From: Cololabis saira
Lineage: Eukaryota; Chordata; Actinopteri; Beloniformes; Belonidae
Reading direction: 5' to 3'
DNA length: 64,000 nucleotides
Assembly (NCBI RefSeq): GCF_033807715.1
Contig: NC_084596.1
Span: 31,132,879 to 31,196,878, forward strand
Made by a program: the position numbers and the translations under genes
Notes under the pieces: model-generated
The model's input: only the letters and a program-made list of their open reading frames with translations
What the model was told of the DNA's origin: nothing
Database searches by the model: none
Shown here: one piece after another, positions 1-12,390 of the stretch
Layout: each line of letters begins with the position of its first letter
Numbering within the stretch: position 1 is the stretch's first letter

Positions 1-73
<73 letters not shown>
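1..73. repeat. (CA)n microsatellite, truncated by window start
   Basis: Uninterrupted CA dinucleotides from the first base. The array continues beyond the window, so its length is a minimum. Confidence 0.98.
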
Positions 74-75
<2 letters not shown>

Positions 76-797
76 AACATATACATTGGAAAAACACACC
101 GCAATCAGCTTAGGCAGACCTCAGCGTTTAATCGTCCAATCATCCTCTGCCATTATCTCTGGGCTGAGCTAGTAGTTTATTATTTAACTTACTCTTCACG
201 GCTTGTTAATATCCTGCAATGAAATAGGATCTAGTAGAGATGGCATCCGAACCATCTCTATCTCTATATTGCAGTCGTGGTGTGTGTTTCAGGCTGTGTG
301 CCACACAGCTGGACTGCTGTGCTGTTGCTGGGACCAGTGACACTCATGTGCACAACGCTCCACAGAACCAGAAAGTTGTACTCCTATATTTGGATGCTAT
401 TGTAAAATTGTTGTTAAACAGCATCATGTGTCATGGAAGAGAAAAAAGAATAACTTATTTACATTACAATAGGATTACTCCACACTGCCACCTTCTTAAG
501 ACTCAAGGGAGATTTTTCTGTTGCGCAGTTGAGCAATATTTGAGGGTGGAAAAAAAAAGTCAGACTTCCCTTTTGCAGATGTAACGCAATCACCAACTAA
601 TCACCCACTAATTGTATTATGGCTCCTATCCACATCTTACAAGACAGGCAAGAAATTGTCTGATATCAAACAGTAAATCCATTGGTGGTAAAATACACAT
701 TTGGATAAGTTAAAAAGCCTCAGGAGTGTGTTATATCTGCTGTGTATCACAAGCAGGTTAAAGAATAAATGCTATAACTACTGTAACACCCAGAACC
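74..797. other. Gene-free stretch, nothing recognised
   Basis: AT-rich unique-looking sequence. A 114-codon open frame at 240-584 has no recognisable motif, ordinary composition and no splice or promoter context, so I do not call it a gene. Confidence 0.5.
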
Positions 798-801
798 TTA
801 A

Positions 802-1659
802 AGGGGACCTATTATGGCATCTAATGTCTATTTTAAACAGGCCTTGAATGTCTGTCAAAAGAAGCATTTGATTGTTTTTGCTAAATAAATAAGAAATTCA
901 GCCTCTGATCCATGTCTTTATCTTCCCATTCTCTAACCTCATTATCTATGTGGGATTCTGAGTGGGCGGGGCTATGATAATGAGGCTCTGTGCTGATTGG
1001 CTGCCTGAATGACGCGATACACCACTACCAAAAAATGGCAGAAGCTCCGGCCGGCGGAGTTACACCGTGTCATAACTGCATGCGAGCGAGTGTCAGCGAC
1101 AAAATCAATTCCATTGCTTTATTTTCTATTGGACTGTCCTAACTGGCCGCAGTGACGCAGCGATGCGGCGCGCCGTTTTGAGTTGAACATTTGTCGGACG
1201 CCCTGCTTTTATTTTCTTCCTGCCGCTCGCGTTGAAAGCCGGTTGAAAGCGCTGTAGGAAACAGTCATGGATGAGGAACGGCTGATCCAGTTAGTTGAAA
1301 TGAGAAGTTATCTCTATGATTCCTCCTCATTTCACTACAAAAACCTCAATAAAGTGGCAGCTGGCTGGAGGGAGATGGACAGAGAGCGTCCGATGTCACG
1401 CAGTGCGACGCGATAGTCGGACACTCGCATGCAGTTAGGACACGGTGTTTAGTTGTGGGCGTGGTTTGCATTTTGGTTACGTAACGAAAGTCAGCAGAAT
1501 CTGAACGGCTTGTAGAAGCCACATCACACTGGATGGCTCATCCGGGCTCCTGTACAGACACTGCAGAATTTGGTTGCTTTCCTCCTTCTCTGAGTTGGCA
1601 GGCTGAGGGGAGACCACTTTATACATGTTAAAGCAAGTGTTTTTCATAATAGGTCCCCT
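802..1659. mobile_element. TTAA-flanked DNA element with MADF-like remnant
   Basis: Termini AGGGGACCTATTATG and CATAATAGGTCCCCT are perfect inverted complements. Each is bordered by TTAA (798-801 and 1660-1663), as for piggyBac or Kolobok-type insertion. The 858-bp body is too short for an intact transposase. It contains a 49-codon open frame at 1267-1416 that resembles the start of a MADF/Myb-type DNA-binding domain (motifs RLIQLVEMR and YKNLNKVA...W). I infer a non-autonomous derivative. A similar single terminus (AGGAGACATATTATGG) lies at 12391, next to another TTAA element. Confidence 0.8.
1267..1416 (+). pseudogene. MADF-domain-like ORF fragment inside TTAA element
   Basis: ATG at 1267, stop TAG at 1414-1416, 49 residues. 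It begins MDEERLIQLVEMRSYLY and continues with an F-H-Y-K-N-L-N-K-V-A pattern and a downstream Trp, matching the first two helices of MADF domains. The third helix is lost to the stop. MADF domains bind DNA and occur both in host transcription factors and in transposon-encoded accessory proteins. Its position inside the inverted-repeat element favours the second. It is probably a decayed element gene rather than a host gene. Confidence 0.5.
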
Positions 1660-3789
<2,130 letters not shown>

Positions 3790-3944
3790 GATATGGGGGT
3801 GGTAGTCTAGTGGCTACAGAGGTGGGCTTGGTGATGAACCACCTTGGGTCTCTGAGCAAGGCCTTAACCCTAATTGCTCCATGGTGTGTTTGTGTCTCCG
3901 ATGTAATTCGCTTTGGATAAAAGTGTCTAAATGCTAAATTACAG
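3790..3944 (+). mobile_element. tRNA-derived SINE with LINE-type 3' tail
   Basis: A tRNA-like head (GGTAGTCTAGTGGCTA near 3800) is followed by a tail reading GCTTTGGATAAAAGTGTCTA at 3910-3929. This tail closely resembles the conserved 3' end of many fish SINEs that borrow the L2-type LINE 3' terminus. The element runs directly into an AGT microsatellite that probably grew from its 3' end. Confidence 0.7.
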
Positions 3945-4057
<113 letters not shown>

Positions 4058-5247
4058 AGACATGCTGCAGAGAGAAAGGAAACACCTCATTACTGTAGGA
4101 GGAGGTGGTAGGGAAGAGGGAGATGAAGTTCATGGTTGGATGGAAACTTCATCATAATCATAAAGCTGCAGATCATGAAAACTGATGTGATGCTATAAGC
4201 AGGAATAACACTGGATCCACACAGCAGCGTCATGGCAATGCAGATCAGAAGTTGTTGATGGGTGCATCTGGATGACACTGTCATCATGACCTGGAATTGT
4301 CTATCCTTTCCATAGGTGATCTCCCAACTCTGGTTGGAGGCAACGCAATCAATGCACGCAGTCCACAATTCATTCTGGCAATGAATGAACCCACCTCATT
4401 CAAACTTTATGGAGACTGATCAAGAGGATGCATGTAACTGCCATGGGAATCCAGCAGAAGCAGATATAGATAATGGATGGACCGACCTAAAAGTTTGTTA
4501 GACGTAATAAAAACGTATATGCATCTGAATTACTTGGTTGTTTCCTCATTTTTCCCTTTGTCTCAGAAACTACTGGATGGAGCAGATGTAGAAGATTATA
4601 AGATTATACATTATTAATTGATTAATTCTGCAACTTGTTCCTAGGTCAGTTTGATGAATGATTAAATAAAGAGAAAATGTATACAAAAAAATTGTTAATT
4701 TCCGTGGGGTCACTGCTCAAGCATTGAGTGTAATTAAAATGCACTGGATCTTGACGTTTATAAGTTGCCATTTTCGAAATCTGGAGCGTATAAACTGTGT
4801 AGCAGCCCTGGGAAACGAAAGAGAAGTCTCAAAAATGGGTTCAAATCACATTTATTGCCGCTCTTCCTGCACCGTGAATGTAAAAGTATGATACTAATAA
4901 ACAAAGGTGCATAGTTTTATGCAAGATATCAACTACATGCTCAAAGATCAATGAATAATATGCCCATGTAAATGCAATAGGCTACAATAAAGCAAATATT
5001 GACATTAAATTCACAAGTTGCTAGTCTGTATTGACCAACTCAAACACAAGAAACATTTTAAATATCACAATAACACTGTACATGACAAAGTTCACTCGAA
5101 TAACTGAAATGTCACTAATTAATTTCATACCTCGCTCCACTTTCCAAGGGTGCAAACTAGCAGACCATTTAGCAGTCCTTCAGCGTAACATTAGTTCACG
5201 ACAGATTGAACACGAACATATGCTTAAGATGTCATCCGAAAAACAAA
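4058..5247. other. Gene-free stretch, nothing recognised
   Basis: Minus-strand open frame 4090-4368 has some hydrophobic content but no family motif and partly overlaps the edge of the AGT array. I do not support it as a gene. Confidence 0.45.
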
Positions 5248-5249
5248 TA

Positions 5250-5328
5250 CAGTACAGACCAAAAATCTTGGACACAACTTTTCATTCGAACAAATGGGGA
5301 AGGGTGTCCAAACTTTTGGTCTGTACTG
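5250..5328. mobile_element. 79-bp Tc1/mariner-type palindromic MITE
   Basis: The left arm CAGTACAGACCAAAA and the right arm TTTTGGTCTGTACTG are complementary, and the pairing continues inward (TTGGACAC / GTGTCCAA). TA borders both sides (5248-5249 and 5329-5330), as expected of Tc1/mariner. The element is almost entirely terminal repeat and would fold as a hairpin. Confidence 0.85.
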
Positions 5329-5940
5329 TATACACACATACAATGTAAGTAAAAAAGTGAGAAAGTGTTAGGTTTACTTACTGTATAATATAGTGTACAG
5401 TTTATACAAGAGAGACCAAATGTCATATCTAACAAAGTTGCCGTTACGTTGAAATCTGTTTTGTGTTTCAGTTGTTTTTTTTTAACAGTTTAGATTGCCC
5501 ATTCGATTTCAAAATAAAAGTCTCTTGAATTATGCGGTCATTTACAAACGCTTTACAGCCATCCTGGTCTGTTTGGCACCAAAATGTGCTTTATTTGGAT
5601 AAAAGGAGAGACCTTGAGAGAGTATTTGAACGAAATAATATGCTTCTTTGAGGCCTAAAATTTAATTCAAGTGAATGCACCTCAAGAGAGTGGTCATCTT
5701 GACCTCTGGACTGCATGTGTTGAAGTGTCTAAGAAAACACTCTTTAGACTGTCCTTTACCTGAACTTCACATTGGTCAACAGACAGCGCAAATCAGACAC
5801 TCTAGTTTAATCTTTTAAATGCAGTCAATTATTTCACCAACACTATTCTTTTCTCACCCGAATAGTTTTTGCGGTAGAAGCAAATCAACACTAACAGCAG
5901 AAGATGAAACAAAAGTCCAACTCACCTCTTTATTGTCACA

Positions 5941-6842
5941 TTGACTTCAATTAGTGCAGAGGTCTATGTGTGCCCAAGCATATACTTAGGCAGAGAGCCA
6001 GCCTCAAAGTGTTGAAGAAGAGAAAAAACCCAACTCTTTATTTGAACCTGAAACTCCCTTATGTGGGGAAAAAAAATAAAAATAAAATGGCAAAATTCAG
6101 ACATCTGACTATTTGGCAGACAGTTTATATAGTTGGAGGCTATTGTAGGCTATATCCTTGTCAGGGCCAGTTCATCGTTGGTTCAAGATGAGGCAAATTG
6201 GGGCCAAATAAGGAAACATAATGAGGAAAGAAAGGGGCTACGATTTCACCTGGGCTGGGATTTATCTTAACTACAGTTAAATCATCTATTGCCGCTGCAG
6301 GGCATTAGAATGAAGATGCTAACAACTAGCACTGCCTCACTGCTGGGCATCGACAAGCTGAAGCTGGTGATCACCTTGTCTCGGCTGGGAATTCATGCTT
6401 GGGTAGAGTTATAGCCTCCAACTACAACTATATAGATTCTTGCAACCCTGTAGTCTCAATTTTGTTCCTTTTACTGCACCACAGTAAATGATGCAAGTCA
6501 CTAAAAACTTCTCTCCCTCCAAATGCAAACTTATATTGCAAATTTTGAAACACTTGATTATTTCATTGGTATTAGATACCCTGGCATCCTCTGCTGCAGT
6601 GGATTGACTGGTCCATTACGCACGTTATAATTACAGTGAGCTGCTAGTGATCTCAAATTCAAATGTCTTAGCATTTAAATTAATGTGATTACACCATAAA
6701 GCCTTTCTGTAGCCCTGAGGTCCTTCCTGACGAATCCTACACCCTCAATATCAGCTGACAATTTTCCTCCACACTTTGAGGCTGGCTTTCTGCGTAAGTA
6801 TGTGCTTAGGCAAGATGGACTTCTGCACTAATTGAAGTCAAT
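5941..6842. mobile_element. Block bounded by a ~72-bp imperfect inverted repeat
   Basis: 5941-6012 (starting TTGACTTCAATTAGTGCAGA) matches the reverse complement of 6771-6842 over its length with a few mismatches. A second short inverted pair (TTGGAGGCTAT at about 6134, ATAGCCTCCAA at about 6411) lies inside. No transposase frame is present. Long imperfect arms suggest a non-autonomous DNA element or a foldback. I could not define a target-site duplication. Confidence 0.55.
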
Positions 6843-6848
6843 GACACA

Positions 6849-7417
6849 AGCTGCAGGGGTGCGTGAACAAATTGTGTCTCCATGGAAACACATGCTGGCA
6901 AGTGTTTCCATTGAGGCGCCTGCAGTGCTACATTGGTATTGCTATATACACTAATCTCAAGTACTTCTCTGAGAGGGGGGGGGGGGTATAAGCCCCAGAC
7001 ACAGGAAAGGACACAGAAAAGAAGGCTAATATTGCTTCAGCCAAGACCTGTTGTGTCTTAATAAGATAAGCACTTTGTAAAGGACGTCATACACCCATAA
7101 GATCAAACATTATATGTGATGAGTCAGATTTATTGTCCACATGCAATGGGATATATATACAATATAGAAACATGTATGGATTTAAAATAATCTATGACAA
7201 CTTTGAAGTAGACTGGGGAAAAAACAGTGGTCAGTGTAAGTGATTAAAAAATTGCTGTCAGTTCGATTTGACTGTGATGGAACAAAAGTCCACATGAAAA
7301 TATCCATCTGTTGATGTAAATAAAAAATAGATTAACATCTGTACCAGTTGTGGCATAGATTTGAAAGGGTATTTATTCTGGTGAAAGCTTTGTGAAAGTT
7401 TGTGAGACTTTTTGCAA
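6849..7417. other. Gene-free stretch
   Basis: No gene seen. Contains an X-box-like motif GTCTCCATGGAAAC at 6876-6889 and a G-run at 6975-6986. Confidence 0.4.
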
Positions 7418-7500
7418 GGCAAGGCAAGTTTATTTGTATAGCACATTTCACCAACAAGGCAATCCACGGTGCTTTACATAATCAAAATATGAAAAGGGAA
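7418..7500. repeat. Dispersed fish repeat fragment (AGTTTATTTGTATAGC type)
   Basis: GCAAGTTTATTTGTATAGCA followed by CATTTCACCAACAAGGC...GTGCTTTACATAA is the motif order of a very common fish interspersed repeat. A more decayed relative occurs near 62085-62140. Confidence 0.55.
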
Positions 7501-7722
7501 GAGGAGAGAAAAAAAGTTACAGTACAGTGGCAGAATAAAGAAATGTTAGACTTAAACTAAAGTTACAATTGAGTACTAAAATTAACATGGATGAGTTTTT
7601 CAAGGTCCTGCTGAGACATTATTCCTTTGATCCTAGAGATGAAATGACTAAAACCAGAGCACAGAAACCGGATTGGAAGATGTCTTTTTATCTTTTACAT
7701 GGGTGTTGGTTTTTGCAATGTT

Positions 7723-8280
7723 TTATTTCTCCTTTCTTGGTTCTTGTATATGACAGTGCTGAGTGAGTGAGATGGAGATGTCAATTTCCCCAAGGGAACC
7801 TCCCAAAGGGAATAAAGTTGTCTGAATCTGAATGTTCTTCAGGTGATAGAAGGATGACTTCATCATTGTTTTAATGTGTCTCTTAAGATTCAGGTCTGAG
7901 TCCATCACTACACCGAGATTTCGGTCCTCATCAGTGGTTTGTAGCTGTAATACCTGAAGCTCTGTGACGACTCTTAAACACTCTTGTTTTGGTCCAAAAA
8001 CAATGACTTCAGTTTTTTTTGTGTTCAACTGAAGAAAATTATGGCACATCCAGCCATTGATTTGCTGTATGCATCTACGCAACGCTTGTATGGGTTTATC
8101 GTCTCCTGGTGACATTGTAATGTAAAGTTGTGTGTCATCTGCATAGTTATGGCACTTTATCTTTTTGTTTATAATTATTTGAACCAGTGGAAGCATGTAT
8201 ATGTGAAATAGTAGGGTCTTAGGATAGAACTTTGGGGAACCCCACATGTAATTTTTGTTGATAAAGTTACTTATTGACAC
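7723..8280 (-). pseudogene. LINE reverse transcriptase fragment (L2/Rex-like)
   Basis: The minus-strand frame carries the reverse transcriptase active-site motif as [10 protein letters not shown], followed by the thumb-side motifs [14 protein letters not shown] and [10 protein letters not shown] typical of L2/CR1-type non-LTR elements. There is no endonuclease part, and the catalytic palm is cut off upstream by a stop-rich stretch. It is a dead truncated copy. The 3'-type tail (GAACCTCCCAAAGGGAATAAAGTTG, opposite strand, near 7797) is unrelated or from another copy. Confidence 0.8.
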
Positions 8281-10309
8281 AAAGTACAGCTACACTTACT
8301 TAAAAAAAAAAAACAAGAACATTTTCTCCAAAGTTAAATGCTCCCATCCTCAGCTTGGTATTCACAAAGGAAGAACAAATTACAAATTCTATGTTCAGCC
8401 TTGTAAAAATAAAACACACACACATATTTTTGTCAAAAATGTCGAACAAAAAAATGCAAAGAATGATGACCAGTGTGAACACTCAGATTTGTATGATTAT
8501 ATATCAAAGCAAATACAGCTCGGAAATGTATTTTTTTTAAATATTGAGGAGAGAAGAATGGGGTTCCTTTTTTTTCTTAAAAAAAATGCAAGGGAAAGCA
8601 AGCTTCCCCAGTGCTTGTTGTGCTGTGACACTGTATTATTAAAATCCACCTCAAACACACTAATTGTATGGGCTCTGCCCTGCAGTTCATCCCTAAATGA
8701 CTTGTTCATTCCGGCATTAGTCGTCACATGCTACCATTCACCCATGTATGTATGTACCGGATGTATTCAAATTTTTCTTTTCCAAGCTTTCAACACCATT
8801 TCATCTTATATTATTTGAAAAACAACATCTCTGATCTTTCAAGACGATGTAGGCAGAGGTTGCTGCAACAGTGTTGCCATGGAAACAGTGACCATCAAGC
8901 CACGATTTCACCCTCTACCTCCACATAAAGAAAGGCAGTAATGAACAACTCCGTGCTCTCTCTCTCTCCCTCCTCCTCTTTGCTCCTCTTTGCTCTTTTA
9001 CATCTATATGTGATTTAAGATGGTGGGGTTTGTGGGTGGATCTCAGTACGACTGGAAAGAGCAAATAAATGATGGCACTCAGGAAGGGAGTCATATAAAT
9101 GCCATATATACATACAGTATACTGTAGGCACACATGCAGGATATTTATTTTTCTTTCTCAAACCCTCTGCTGTGCTCCATCTGGATCTGTATCCTAGGCC
9201 TCCTGAAACCCTTCTTCATTCCCCCTGACAGGTCTGGAGAGCCTGGATGAGGTTCTGTAGGGTAACAGAGCAGCCCAATAACACAAAGAGCCATGAATAG
9301 AAACAGGATTGTTGCAAAAATAGTTGCAACAAAGCAAAAATCTACAGATGTATGTGAGGCAAAGGCTCCTTGCACATATCCTTAACCACCTATGGGGTTA
9401 CAGTACAAAATTAAATATTATTGGGTCACGTTTTACTACATTTAGTACATGTATACAAACTCACATTTGTTCATGCATCTTATTAACCCTATGATGCCTG
9501 ACATATGAAAAAAATAAATTGAAATGTTTAATGTATTTAATTTAAAACAAACGAACATTTAGTTCAGCCCATGCAGTAAAAACCATGGCTTTGAATTAAT
9601 ATTTTCTTTCAATGTTGCCCTTTTGTAGACTTCATCACTGTCTGTCAAATACTGTTTTGGAGTCAGAAAAACAAGGAGTAAAGTCAAAATAATAGAGAGA
9701 TGAATGGGAAGCATGTTCTGCAGCTGTGTGGGGAATATATTTGCCAGGCCTGTCGTAAGAAAGTGATGGAGGGTCTAATGCAGCAGGAGCTCAAACTGTT
9801 TGGGTAAGACAGGAGCAAACTGTCTGAGAGGGGCCAACACATCCTGCCATTACCACTACAGGGGGGCTGCAAAGCCTGAGGAGAGATGTGAATAGAAGAC
9901 GCCTGCACACACAACAAGTGAACAGATGGAGGCACATTTACAAACATGCACGAGCGTGTCTGAACGGGTAACCTCCCACAGCAATGCCAACCCCGTCTCA
10001 TGTGACACTTTGTGACACAGTCATGACATTTTTGGGTAGGAATAGATGGCAGGAACACAGCGGAAAGTTCAGATCAGCACTGTGTTCGGTACAAACAGAC
10101 AACACGCCACACACACCCACTCTTTATTCAGTTATGATAATACAGTGTCATGCAGGTGCAAATTATGTTGAGGTGTCTGTTTTTGTGGGTTTTTCTTTTG
10201 GGCGGGAGGTGACTTTCACAGAGGAAGAGAGCTCTTGAAACAGAAGTCTTACTGAGAGTGGCTTGCCTGAGATTTCACTTATTTGGAAATACTTGAGTTT
10301 ACTGTACTT
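8281..10309. other. Gene-free stretch
   Basis: No supported gene. Contains a strong X-box-like motif (GTTGCCATGGAAAC, 8873-8886) and a minus-strand open frame with one hydrophobic segment at 9145-9375 that lacks an ATG start (see findings). Confidence 0.4.
8873..8886. promoter_or_regulatory. X-box-like (RFX) motif
   Basis: GTTGCCATGGAAAC fits the palindromic RFX-factor X-box (GTTGCC plus two bases plus GGNAAC). Similar sites lie at 6876-6889 and 13340-13353. No gene start is visible nearby, so any enhancer role is inferred. Confidence 0.35.
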
Positions 10310-10312
10310 TAA

Positions 10313-12386
10313 AGGAGCATGAGGCAGGATTTATCAAAAAAAATGCGTATACGTTTTAAGTTTTCTAGTAATAATGTCAGATGAAGCGTTCCAAACCAAA
10401 AAGAATGAGCCCTCTAGCGTATCTCTCCGTTGCCTTGAACAGGCTGTGTGCTGCAAAATGCGCTGCAATTCTGGGCCTGAATTTCCCGCGCTGTCCTGCG
10501 GATGTGACGTCAAATGACGCTGCATGCGCGTTCTCGACGGCGCTCGGCTTGGATACAGGAAGAAGACGAGCGCGGTGGATCCAAACTTCTGTTTGGGTAG
10601 ACATGGAATCTTCCACAGCCGGCAAACGACCCAGCGCCACTCAAAGCCCACTAACAGACAAGTCGCGAGTCGAAAAGTAATTACGAGCAAAAACGGGCAG
10701 GCACACGAGTAAACATTGGATACGCGTTTGAGTCATGGAGGCAGCTTCAGCTTGAATTGGGACTGAAAACAGATGCTGATGTGGCGAGACGTAGTGCAGA
10801 GGGGGAAGTTGTCCAACAACGCCACCTGGGGAATTGCACCCCAGGAAATAAACTCGACTCTGTCTACTATGAGGTCACACAGATTCGTTACACTAAGTTA
10901 AGAGGACATGAGACGGACTTCCAAAAATATACAACTTATTTTTATTTAACAATGTTTTTCTGGATTTAAAATGAACATGTTCTCTGCAACCCAAGTGTAT
11001 GCTACAACCACAGTAGGTTAAGGGGGAAATACACAAAAAAAGGGGGGAGCAGGGCCAAACTCAGGGAGGCGGACAGATTAAAGAAACTTAAAACACACAA
11101 CACTACAAACCAAACCACCACGTGCCACAGCAACTTAAGGGATGTGAGATGGGGACCACCATATGTACTTAACAGGTGATGCCGATTAACAATCAAGCAC
11201 AGGTGATGCCGATTGAGTGGGAGGGGGTGGGGCAGAGCAACACCCGACCTGCCACACTGACATGGCTCATTTCCTACTGACCAGGGGCCTGTACTACGAA
11301 GCAAGTTCAACATACCCAGGATATCTTTTCCTTATCCAGATACACTAAGCCGGACAATTGCAATCACGCTAAGCGGTCACACGACGGTGGTTATCAACTC
11401 GGTATATCAACCCAGGTTTCTCCAATCTGGATATGAGCGCGTGCACATAAAAGGGGCTGTGTTTTCAGCGCATGACCAATCGCAAGCATGGAGAAGTCCG
11501 CTGTCAGAGCCGCTTATTTCAGTAGCGAAGAGCAAACAATAATTTTACGGAAATATGATGAGTATAGGCATATAATACAGGCAAAAAGCAACACAGTTGC
11601 AGCTGCAAAATTTTCTTTTTTTCCTTTTTTCCTTTTTTTTTTTGATTTTTTTGGATCGTTCATACAGGGAAAGCAAAGGGGTTTTGGTGGCCCTGAATAC
11701 GCGTTCTCTTCGGAGGGATCCTCTCACGATCCGCGCACCAAGCTCCACTGGATTCTCTTCGAAAGGGCATGCCATTTTCCAAGAGAGCTGATTGGTCAGT
11801 GGGCGGTGCTTTTATACCCGGCGATCTGTATCTCGAACATAACCTGCTCCGGAGCAGGTTAGCTGTTCAGCATAAGTTACCATGGCGATGTGCCCCGATA
11901 AGAAGTGAACCACCGTCGTAGTCCTGAAAACCCAGGGTTAAACCTGAAGTTACCTCGCTAACCCCAAATCCCGCTTTGTAGTACAGGCCCCAGGTAAGAT
12001 AACATTGTAAGCCATATTTAGAGCTTGATTTGAAAATCACATGAGATTACCAAGGAGTCGGAGTGGCCTAACGTGCTAAGTAGCGTTAGCCGCAAAGAAG
12101 TAACTTAGTCCACAGCTGTGTAGCAGACAGTGAATGGTTGCTGACGCCATACTTGTTTACTAAAGTTAGACTAAAATGAACATTGTTAGTTAATTACTTC
12201 GTCGCGTGACATGATGCTTGAAGAGGTCTTGCACACGTCACGTAAACACCGTAAACAACTCAGTCACATCACCTGCAGTGCTGTGAGGAGTCCGTGCGCG
12301 CTGCCGTGCCGGGAGTTGGCTGCAGTAACCCCGACGGTCGTCGTGGCACTAATGAGTCTCATTTCTTATTCTTGCCTCATGCTCCT
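10313..12386. mobile_element. TTAA-flanked DNA element (AGGAGCATGAGGC termini), host of a nested insertion
   Basis: Ends AGGAGCATGAGGC and GCCTCATGCTCCT are perfect inverted complements, each bordered by TTAA (10309-10312 and 12387-12390). Inside, 10708-10790 reads in one frame as a peptide with the pattern RVNIGYAFESWRQLQ...GLKTDADV, which I recognise as a recurrent motif of fish transposon-associated hypothetical proteins. Flanking stops show it is dead. A 706-bp Harbinger-like element (11285-11990) is inserted within it. A 340-bp derivative lies at 30034-30373. Confidence 0.8.
11285..11990. mobile_element. Harbinger-like element nested in the TTAA element
   Basis: Ends GGGCCTGTACTACGAAGC and GCTTTGTAGTACAGGCCC are inverted complements with one mismatch. 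The trinucleotide CAG borders both sides (11282-11284, 11991-11993), fitting the 3-bp target duplication of PIF/Harbinger elements. The plus-strand frame from 11488 begins with a Myb/SANT-like DNA-binding start (YFSSEEQTIILRKYDEYR, then SNTVAAAK), the accessory protein of that class, and then breaks down in a T-rich tract. No transposase remains. Confidence 0.75.
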
Positions 12387-12390
12387 TTAA

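Noticed and set aside
240..584. 114-codon open frame near the window start
   Set aside because: No motif, no coding composition and no splice or promoter context.
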